DNA from: Dinochytrium kinnereticum
Taxonomy: Eukaryota > Chytridiomycota > Chytridiomycetes > Chytridiales > Chytridiaceae
Assembly (NCBI GenBank): GCA_027604005.1
Contig: JADGJT010000514.1
Span: 1-13,747 of the forward strand
Direction of reading: 5' to 3'
Length of the DNA stretch: 13,747 nt
Under the pieces are notes generated by a model that did not search any database, was not told where the DNA came from, and was given only the letters and a program-made list of their open reading frames with translations. Numbering within the stretch: position 1 is the first letter of the stretch; each line of letters opens with the position of its first letter. A program made the position numbers and the translations under genes. Shown one piece after another: positions 7,101-13,003 of this stretch.

Positions 7101-7798
7101 CAGAGAGATTTGTTAATCGAAATGAGATCATCATGGGGATCGCAACGCCAGTTTTGAGGAAAGGAATGATGATGGTTTGGGCTGGAAGTTACGTTTGTAG
7201 TATTGATTTGGAGCAGGTAGGTTATCGCGCGATTGTTTCTTGTTTTAGTTGTGGTGGGTGAAGGGGTGAGGACGGTTAGTTGGGTTGTTTTTTTTTGGGG
7301 GGGGAGGAACTTCAATTTGATAGAATTTAGTTCTAATATTCGTCTTTTCATTTCCTTTTTCAAAATCAGCCCATCGGCCCCCGCGACGCCCCGATCACCG
7401 TCGGGAAACGCAAGCGCCCTTGGACCTACATGGGCGGCCCCACCCATGCCAAATCCAAACCCGTTCTCCTCCCCCCTTCAACACCAACCCCAACCCCAAC
7501 CCCAGCCACCACCACAACGAAATCCCCGCGAACAAGCGACCCAAATGTGATTGTGATTGAATCCGAGTCGGAGGACGAGGTGGAGGTGGGTGAGGTTGGT
7601 GGTAGAGGAATTGTTGGGGTTGAGGTGGGTGGGAAGAGGGTAGCTACTGCCTCGTCGTTCTCGATGGAGCATCGGTATGGCCCGTTGATGTATTTTGGGT
7701 TTATGGGGGAGGGAGAGGCGGTGGCTGTTGAGATGCCGTTACTTACTGTTGTTGAGAGGTTACCGCCTGGGTTCTATAGGAAGAGGTATGGGAGTTAA
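4200..7798 (+). CDS. UTP4: U3 snoRNA-associated protein 4 (Utp4/Cirhin), six exons
   Basis: Exons are 4200-4688, 4878-5280, 5389-6146, 6291-6752, 6938-7216 and 7370-7798 (stop TAA 7796-7798), giving 939 residues. Utp4 is a WD40 protein of the t-UTP/UtpA subcomplex, which starts SSU-processome assembly on pre-rRNA in the nucleolus. Residues 1 to about 100 are a Ser/Pro/Ala/Lys-rich tail. The family core then starts with HRCRFVDHMPSAINALAFSK and GDLEIWNPARWHLERV. Next come LTAGLDGCITEWDL, GGGAIWCLAAS, GCEDGTVRVFSV, SGDSLGTVTFWDG, ADVLCLAVGEKG, SGIDRKVVQYRLV, HSHDVRALALCE and SGGVDTILTV. The C-terminal half has DWSREYSHRLPERF and ends with LPPGFYRKRYG, as in Utp4. It is longer than yeast Utp4 (about 776) because of the N-terminal tail, an acidic Ser/Asp insert (182-201), a Ser/Thr/Pro/Lys insert (583-604) and a Pro/Thr run (826-851). 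Every exon joins in frame. Confidence 0.95.
4689..4877 (+). other. UTP4 intron 1 (189 bp, phase 0)
   Basis: The donor is GTGAGT and the acceptor TTCGCAG, with a CTGAC branch-like site at 4858-4862. Splicing joins the conserved LER to VIPG, as in the family. Confidence 0.9.
5281..5388 (+). other. UTP4 intron 2 (108 bp, phase 1, no in-frame stop)
   Basis: The donor is GTAGGC and the acceptor ATGGCAG, with CTTAC at 5354-5358. Its length is a multiple of three and it has no in-frame stop, so the reading frame runs straight through. It is called an intron because removal restores the family continuity RQDG-RILSVAYHP. Confidence 0.88.
6147..6290 (+). other. UTP4 intron 3 (144 bp, phase 0, weak donor)
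   Basis: The donor is GTTTGA, whose third codon position gives an immediate stop if the intron is retained. The acceptor is TTTAAAG, with CTGAT at 6237-6241. Splicing joins ADIRVK to RETNLTAATIS, fitting the Utp4 alignment around the middle WD repeats. The donor is non-consensus, so its position is a little less certain. Confidence 0.8.
6753..6937 (+). other. UTP4 intron 4 (185 bp, phase 0)
   Basis: The donor is GTTTGT and the acceptor CAATAG, with a perfect CTAAC at 6868-6872. The branch-to-acceptor distance, about 65 bases, is long. Splicing joins SLDSLR to HHATLPRF, matching the family. Confidence 0.85.
7217..7369 (+). other. UTP4 intron 5 (153 bp, phase 0)
   Basis: The donor is GTAGGT and the acceptor AAATCAG, with CTAAT at 7333-7337. 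It joins SIDLEQ to PIGPRDAP at the start of the variable region before the conserved C-terminus. Confidence 0.88.
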
Positions 7799-8380
7799 GG
7801 GGCGATAGGATAGTGTTTTCTCTTCCCTTCTTCTTTTCTTTTTTCTTTTCTTTTTTTCCCATGTTGTGGGTATTGTGGCGGGTTTCTCCCCTCTTCCTTT
7901 TCGTTTGTTAGAGATGTGAGGTGTGAGATGGTTGGGTAATTTTTTGACTTTCATTTTTGGTCTTTTCTTTATGATATTGGTCAGTGCGGATGAAAGTGCC
8001 TGACGTGGATCCTATTTTTTTTATGCTTTTTCTTCCAATCTTTGTGATAGAGGTATTTTAAAGTTTCTTGCGACTTCTGTTGATTCTCCCTTTGGTGAAT
8101 TTTTTTTTTCCCCCTTTTTTTTCCTATCTTATTTTCCGCCCCCGCTTTTTTTGTGGTGGTGGAGGTGGGGGTATTCACATCTTCCAAAGCAGCAGGGTGG
8201 TGTTTTTCCCCCCAATGACATGGTATGAGTAGTTGGTGATAATGTTGATTCCTTTCCTTCCTAGCTTAGGAGTTTCTTTCCTTTCAGTTATTCGATTTAT
8301 TTTTTCAAATATCTGTCTGTGAGAGCCGTTTCTTTCTTTGTTATTTTTGTTGGTTGGTGTTGAATGAATAAATAAAGGAT
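7799..8380 (+). other. T-rich 3' flank of UTP4 with possible poly(A) signals
   Basis: No gene is seen on either strand; the Lys-rich minus-strand frames are complements of T-runs. Two overlapping AATAAA hexamers lie at 8367-8372 and 8371-8376, about 570 bases after the stop. They could end the UTP4 transcript, though an earlier A/T-rich site is as likely. Confidence 0.45.
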
Positions 8381-8421
8381 GGTGAATGTGGTCGACTAAA
8401 CCCGTGCCTTTTGGTAAGCGG

Positions 8422-8771
8422 GAATTTCTGAGTGTAACCACAGAATTCTTCCTTCCCTCCCACCTGGAGGCCGTTATGCTGCTGAACTCAGTATACCTAC
8501 ACACTGTCGGGATGAGGGGGCACCCAGGTGTGGGAACAATTGTAGATTGTTTCCCTAGCATTTGTGCCAGAAGGATGAGAATTAGAATATAATTGGAAAT
8601 ACAAGAGATTCGATTCTTGTTCTTGTAGAAGAACAGTTGAGGAAAACAGGCAGAGTGCAAGGGGTGACTCTGTGCTGGATAAGACCCTGAGAGCAAGAGG
8701 CTCTTCAGGGAGACATCACAGCTAAGCCATGAGGCTTACTGTGAGGGGGAGCAAGTGCGAAAGATCCTTGC
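8422..8771 (+). ncRNA. Hairpin-dense segment, possible structured RNA or element end
   Basis: Hairpins follow one another. GAATT..CTG (8422-8430) pairs with CAGAATTC (8441-8448). CCCACCTGG (8459-8467) pairs with 8524-8534, or GGGAACAAT (8532-8540) with ATTGTTTCCC (8546-8555). TGTTCTT (8618-8624) pairs with AAGAACA (8629-8635), loop GTAG. CAGAGT (8651-8656) pairs with ACTCTG (8667-8672). CCCTGAGAGC (8685-8694) pairs with 8700-8710 with one bulge. TCACAG plus AAGCC (8716-8728) pairs with GGCTT plus CTGTGA (8733-8744), loop ATGA. GCAAG (8751-8755) pairs with CTTGC (8767-8771). No long reading frame is convincing. A box-B-like GATTCGATTCT lies at 8607-8617 without a tRNA cloverleaf. No known RNA family is recognised and the strand is not determined. 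Confidence 0.3.
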
Positions 8772-8969
8772 AGGTAGAGGTGATGATCTGATGTAGATGA
8801 TTTAGCCTTATCTGGAGGTTCTGGAGGACTTGGCTCTGCTAAGATTAGAACGGCGTCTCCCTTGACCAGTTGAGTAACTGGAACGTCGGCGGATGGTCTG
8901 GGGACTATCTTCAGGGTGATTATACTAATATGAATAGAGTTTACTATAAATGTCCTTATACCATTTATT
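8772..8969. other. Gene-free spacer
   Basis: Nothing convincing is seen here on either strand. Confidence 0.4.
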
Positions 8970-9003
8970 TATTAGGGGGACATGGGGTCCCAAAATCCTA
9001 ATA
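8970..9003. repeat. Two-part hairpin
   Basis: The outer arms TATTAGG (8970-8976) and CCTAATA (8997-9003) enclose inner arms GGGAC and GTCCC around the loop ATGGG. It sits about 155 bases before the large inverted repeat and could be an element boundary or terminator. No function is shown. Confidence 0.6.
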
Positions 9004-9190
9004 GACACTTGTGACCGTTTTAACCTCCGACCGTCGGATCGGTTTCGCCCTGTTCTTCTTGCCCCCGGCGCCTCCTGTTTCGTGAGGGGCGGCCTTCGCG
9101 TTTCGCGTGGTGGTTTCCTTTCTAAGGGGTTTAGCTATGGAGATGCTGTGGCGATGGTTCGCGCGAGAGGCGCGGATATGAATTTTCTCC

Positions 9191-9304
9191 ATGGCTAAAC
9201 CTGCTTTTATTACTCATATTCAGTCAGAAATCAGAGATATTAAACGGGCAGCTGTAGGTCATTTTGTCGGATACGGTACTCTTGATTATTGTGTTTTGAT
9301 TTAG
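9191..9304 (+). CDS. Small unknown frame in left arm, shortened by a nonsense transition
   Basis: This 37-codon frame begins MAKPAFITHIQSEI. It differs from the right-arm version by Arg to Cys, Val to Ile and Gln (CAG) to stop (TAG). Its ATG overlaps the stop of an upstream frame ending in NFLHG (TAA at 9196-9198), an 8-base overlap present in both arms. The composition reads like protein, but no family is recognised. It may be a remnant of a larger gene. Confidence 0.3.
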   Translation: MAKPAFITHIQSEIRDIKRAAVGHFVGYGTLDYCVLI

Positions 9305-9374
9305 GTCAACTAATTCTTACTACTCATGTTAGATTTTTCGAATCCCAATTTGATATTCCCTGGAGTAGTAAGAA

Positions 9375-9497
9375 TTAGTTGACCTGAACCAAAACACGAT
9401 AATCAAGAGTACCGTATCCGACAAAATGACCTACAGCTGCCCGTTTAATATCTCTGATTTCTGACTGAATATGAGTAATAAAAGCAGGTTTAGCCAT
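9375..9497 (-). CDS. Small unknown frame in right arm, full 40 codons
   Basis: The frame begins MAKPAFITHIQSEI and ends with QVN before TAA (9375-9377). It is the longer of the two arm copies and the likelier ancestral version. It contains KRAAVGHFVGYGTLDY, which is not recognised. It is too short to be judged a working gene. Confidence 0.3.
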   Translation of the reverse strand: MAKPAFITHIQSEIRDIKRAAVGHFVGYGTLDYRVLVQVN

Positions 9498-9803
9498 GGA
9501 GAAAATTCACATCCGCGCCTCTCGCGCGAAAAACTCCCTCGTCTTCATCATCTCCTACCCCTTGGCTGTGTCTAACACTACTGTCTCCATCCCTCACTTT
9601 ACAACTGCTATCCGCATGGTGCCAAAGCGCGAGCGCATCTAACGCACCCGACCACCCACCGAACTCCTCTTCACCCGTGATCAGCACCACATGGCCCCCG
9701 GCCTCACCACCTGGCCGTACAAAACGAGGGATCGGTCGAGGGCATCGTCCGACTGGTCCAAGACTTTCCAATTTCCCGGTGAAAGACATCAACACCAAGC
9801 GTG
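9496..9803 (+). pseudogene. Unknown C-rich frame with one in-frame stop
   Basis: From the ATG at 9496 a frame reads out of the right arm (MEKIHIRASRAKNSLVF) to TAA at 9640-9642, then continues open to TGA at 9801-9803. The plus strand here is C-rich, like the exon starts of UTP4, so this could be a decayed exon. The opposite strand also carries an open frame (9490-9798), and neither is recognised. Overlapping long frames on both strands in GC-rich DNA are often chance. Confidence 0.2.
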
Positions 9804-10001
9804 AACAGAGCCATTCCCCGCGACACGTTTGGATTCTGTCATTTGGATCGTATTGACACCTTCATGCCGAGGCTTGAAGACTGTTACCGCGGGGGCGTCG
9901 CTTCCGTCCTCTGGATGGTCGATGCGAAGACTGTGTATCTACTATTTCCCCGCCGAGCGGTCGACGATGCTGTGAATGTAGATGAGGCTCGTCGTCGTTA
10001 G
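9783..10001 (+). CDS. Unknown small frame, possibly a gene fragment
   Basis: The frame opens after a TGA at 9780-9782 and ends in TAG at 9999-10001; the first possible start is GTG 9801. It contains FGFCHLDRIDTFMPRLEDC, then SVLWMVDAKTVYLLFP, with a mixed hydrophobic and charged make-up typical of a folded protein. No family is recognised and there is no clear start, so it may be an exon or a remnant. Confidence 0.25.
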   Translation, partial: KTSTPSVNRAIPRDTFGFCHLDRIDTFMPRLEDCYRGGVASVLWMVDAKTVYLLFPRRAVDDAVNVDEARRR

Positions 10002-10510
10002 ATTGTATTGTAAAATTGAGGAAAGCTCTCGCCATTCTCTTTCAAATGATAGGACCTTGGCGACCTTTAATGCTATCTCTGCATCTCTCTCTGTTACTCG
10101 CATATCAACATCATCACACTTGTCCATTGGAGTTCATTCACCTACACCTATGGTAGCAACACGTGTCCGCACAATTAGTCCAAAACGCCTGGGCAAAACA
10201 CTAGGGCACGTGTTTGGTATACCTGAATCAGTTGGATGAATGATCAATCTCAACACACCCGGAATCCAGTTCCTGGGTTTGGATACTCACCTAATCTCCT
10301 GTTTAATTCCCACACTGGTGGTTCCTTTGTGATTGGCCGAATTCGTTTCTATGTTCTTTAATTTTTTATCCTGATTGGATGCTCCTCCTCTCTCCTTCAT
10401 TCCCATTGCTTGTCTACAAGTTAGAGTCTTTGGTTGAAACATTATGTGCAGTGAAGGGATGGGGACGCGTCATGGGACGCTCCTGTGATAGGTTATCATT
10501 TACCTCCATT
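9942..10510 (-). pseudogene. Possible decayed gene, frame interrupted only by TGA
   Basis: One minus-strand frame stays open from about 10510 to 9942 except for TGA at about 10477, at 10288-10290 and at 10134-10136. It contains TDSGIPNTCPSVLPRRFG and VTERDAEIALKVAKVLSF. A possible 68-base intron (GTGAGT at 10290-10285, CTGAT branch-like site, CAG ending at 10223) lies over one of the stops but does not restore this frame when removed. TGG to TGA transitions would explain the pattern. The protein is not recognised, and a frame of this quality can occur by chance. Confidence 0.22.
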
Positions 10511-10745
10511 GTATCCTGCATTGTCGCGATGAGTGCAAGTCCAATTTGTTTTTTTAATGACGCGCGCGGGGAACGTAATAAATAGGAAGTCTTTGACCAA
10601 ACTTTTTTAGTTTGCAAGTTTTATTGAGCCCTGTAACGACGAGTACTCATCAATCAGGCCAAACAAATGTATTGGAAGCAACTAAAGAGGACTGAAGACC
10701 TCCGCCGCAGGATTGACCAAAAACAAAAATCCGAGCCTTATTCTG
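10511..10745. other. Gene-free flank downstream of the recombinase
   Basis: No gene is accepted here. Terminal repeats of the tyrosine-recombinase element (split direct or inverted terminal repeats in DIRS/Ngaro groups) would be expected near this edge, but none could be paired within the window. Confidence 0.4.
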
Positions 10746-11378
10746 TCACTGGCGAAGAAGCGCCAAGTTCAAATGGGTCCCCGAATGTAAGACCAAAAAC
10801 AATTGACTATAACGGGCAGCGGTACGTCCAGACCGCCAAGCGCCCTGAGCCATGACCCTCGTCAGATCGGGCAGGGGTAGCGCGGCTGAGATAATCCCCC
10901 CGCAAGCACGAAGGCCCTGAAGGGAATCAATAATGCGCATATACGTCTGACGCAACTAACGCCTCTTGAAAAGCCGGGCCTGGAAGTCCCAATACGTCAT
11001 GGCCGTCGGAGTAACACCATTCTCGACGTGGATAAAGGGAAACATCCACTGGGAGGACAGGAGAGAAACGTTCAATAAGCGTGCCTCAACGGCGTAGGTA
11101 CACAACGCCGAAACCACGCAGTAGGGGGTCGACGAAGCATTGCGGAAAAGAACCAGTCGGTCGACTAGCCCGTTAGGAACGGTCTTCCCCGTAAACATCG
11201 CAATATGAACACCGGAAAAATCCGGAAGCCAGTGAAAAGGCAAAGGATGGAGGCGGCACACGTCGCTCGGTCGACGTGTGGCTTTGGAAGCCAATAACAA
11301 AAAGACAATGGACTGCAACCACAAACAAACACGTAAAAGAAGGGTAAGAACCTCGCGACACCAAAACCGCCTGTGCAC
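10746..11378 (-). pseudogene. Tyrosine recombinase (YR) domain with an in-frame TAG
   Basis: Two adjacent open segments (11378-10959 and 10955-10746) share one frame, separated only by TAG at 10956-10958. The first has IVFLLLASKATRRPSDVCRL, the 'L-L-x-x-T-x-x-R-P-S-D-L' block with the first catalytic Arg of DIRS/Crypton-type recombinases. The second has LQGLRACGG, at the usual His-x-x-Arg box but with Gln in the His position. It then has QGAWRSGRTAARYSQ, where the Tyr before SQ fits the nucleophile. These enzymes cut and rejoin DNA through a covalent 3'-phosphotyrosine. Spacing fits the C-terminal catalytic half. The N-terminal half should lie in 11379-12187, where frames are too broken to trace. 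The stop and the His change argue that it is dead. Confidence 0.72.
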
Positions 11379-12187
11379 GGCGCCGCCACAAACGAACCGC
11401 TACCGCCAATTCTTCAGAGAAAACCGGGAGCGCTGCAATCGGAGAAACCAACGAATCGAGAAACAAACGAATCCTTAGCTGACAAGCGAATAAATGAAAA
11501 ATAGGCGGAGACCTCAACCGCATCTAAGGGATTATCCCGGGGAAATATCCGAAGCAAAAGAGGAACTTCAAAGACTGATGGGTTTCTCCACTGAATTCGC
11601 TGTGGCCCGAAAGGGGCACGCAAGAAGAGCCTCCACCGCAAACAAACGGCGAGAACAAGTCTCACGAGACAGGCAGGAGGCCGACCGGGAGGTGCAAAGA
11701 ACCAAAGACCGCTGAGAAGCAGAGGCGGAAACCCGATGAGGACAAGAAGAGGCATGGTGTTGCATATGCAAACCACCTTAGGAGAACCCGCGCGCCAGGT
11801 CAGAAACAGGTCCAAGCGACGAGAAATGTACGCCGACCCGGAGCTGGAAGACGAGAACGAAGGAGTAAGCGCTGCACCACAATGGCCACAAAAATGGAAC
11901 CCGCAAGGTGAAGGACGAGCACATTGAACACACAATAACTAGCAAATACAATAGGATGCTAAATCAAAGGGCGATCAAATGCCACATAGAAAACCCAGAT
12001 ACGGAAAGGCAAGGAGACCGGGGAGAGGGAACAGGTTGCGGGATCATAACCACTTACGGAGAACCAGTTAAAGGGAACGATGTAGAAGACGTGGCAAACA
12101 ACATGTGGGCCACCAACTGTCAAACCACTCGAGGACCACAGTGGCAAAAGACATGGGAAGTGATAAAAGGTGTTGGATAACAGAGGG
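11379..12187 (-). pseudogene. Decayed connector between RNase H and recombinase
   Basis: The RNase H frame ends at 12188, just after the conserved FPPFVL block, and the recombinase block opens at 11378. Between them the minus strand has overlapping short frames (for example 11414-11935 and 11959-12213), none with a recognisable domain. By position this should encode the end of the RNase H ORF and the N-terminal half of the recombinase, so several indels are inferred. Confidence 0.45.
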
Positions 12188-12967
12188 TTACAACACAAAT
12201 GGAGGAAAAACAAAAAGATTTTCCACCCGTAAGAGGGAAGGAGACCACGCCAGGATATTTATAGCTTCGCAGCCGGCACACCGAAGACGAGAGAGAAAAC
12301 GGGAGCACTTGGCATTAGCTGGAGATGCCATAGCGTCAACAGTAAAAGGGCCACAACGCCCTGTCACGATGATAAATAAAGAATACAACAATGATAAATC
12401 ACCCGCATGATCTTCACGGGAAATGAGATCCGCCTGAGAATTACCCACACCACGAATATGGTGAAAGACCAAACGAAGCCCTTGACGCCTAGCCAAGTCA
12501 AAAATTGCTTTTAACTCTGCATTTAAAACCGGAGAGCGAGAGGAACCCCTTAGGAAGGGCAAAAACTGACCTTGGTTGTCTACACCAACACCTGTTTGAA
12601 GATCCCGAGACAACGAGGCCACCACCGCGTCCCACACCGAATGGTTAGGCTCTATCGTGGGGGCTGACGCAAACAAATAACCACCCCAGCGATAAATTGC
12701 TAGCATCCGTTCGTAGGACAAGAATACGGTGGGCGGAGGACACCCATGCGTACGGAATGGGAGAGGAGCCAAATATGAAACTCCTCTCAAACCGCCGGCA
12801 CAACTGAGAAAATCACACGAGACAATGAAACTCGACGAGAGACCAACAGGGGACGAACCGATACCGCCGTCAGATACATGTGACGGGTGTAAACGACACC
12901 CCCCAGGATGACCATGGAAAAAATGAGCACCCTTGCCCGCCAGACGTTCCAAAGCAAGCAAATACAT
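12188..12967 (-). CDS. DIRS-like RNase H and C-terminal pol segment
   Basis: The 259-residue open segment starts with LERLAGKGAHFFHGHPGG, the RT-RNase H connector of DIRS-type pols. The RNase H follows: GVGVDNQGQFLPFLRGSS (catalytic Asp in the 'D-N-x-x' motif), LNAELKAIFDLARRQGLRL, then FHHIRGVGNSQADLISRED, the 'H-I-x-G-x-x-N-x-x-A-D-x-L-S-R' signature. After it come DAMASPANAK and the terminal FPPFVL, typical of the same pols ('D-x-F-A-S-x-x-N-A-K' and 'Y-A-F-P-P'). RNase H removes the RNA strand during element copying. The segment is open throughout, but it is joined to the RT upstream only by frameshifts. Confidence 0.82.
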   Translation of the reverse strand: MYLLALERLAGKGAHFFHGHPGGCRLHPSHVSDGGIGSSPVGLSSSFIVSCDFLSCAGGLRGVSYLAPLPFRTHGCPPPTVFLSYERMLAIYRWGGYLFASAPTIEPNHSVWDAVVASLSRDLQTGVGVDNQGQFLPFLRGSSRSPVLNAELKAIFDLARRQGLRLVFHHIRGVGNSQADLISREDHAGDLSLLYSLFIIVTGRCGPFTVDAMASPANAKCSRFLSRLRCAGCEAINILAWSPSLLRVENLFVFPPFVL

Positions 12968-13003
12968 AAGAATGCATCATTAATGAAACTAAGTCAAGAA
13001 AAC

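Larger units (their letters stand above)
9158..9530. repeat. Large near-perfect inverted repeat (168-bp arms, 37-bp spacer)
   Basis: The left arm (9158-9325) and the reverse complement of the right arm (9363-9530) match at 164 of 168 positions by hand comparison. All four differences are transitions, and the left arm has A or T where the right has G or C. The spacer is 9326-9362. Homology stops abruptly at both outer edges, so this is a foldback structure and not two full element copies. The high identity implies a recent inverted duplication, gene conversion between arms, or a young foldback/MITE-like element. Each arm carries the same small open frame reading toward the spacer. Confidence 0.95.

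Noticed and set aside
7034..7447. Minus-strand 137-residue frame
   Set aside because: It overlaps UTP4 exons 5-6 and an intron in antisense and resembles no family.
8607..8617. Box-B-like GATTCGATTCT with a box-A-like TAGC sequence at 8556
   Set aside because: The T-arm does not pair correctly (A-C mismatch at the closing pair), there is no cloverleaf, and no T4 terminator is close, so it is not a tRNA or clear SINE head.
9332..9346. TTCGAATCCC resembling a tRNA T-loop
   Set aside because: It lies in the foldback spacer with no acceptor, D or anticodon arms around it.
10667..10855. Plus-strand 62-residue charged frame
   Set aside because: It overlaps, in antisense, the end of the recombinase domain that carries the Tyr block, which has family support.
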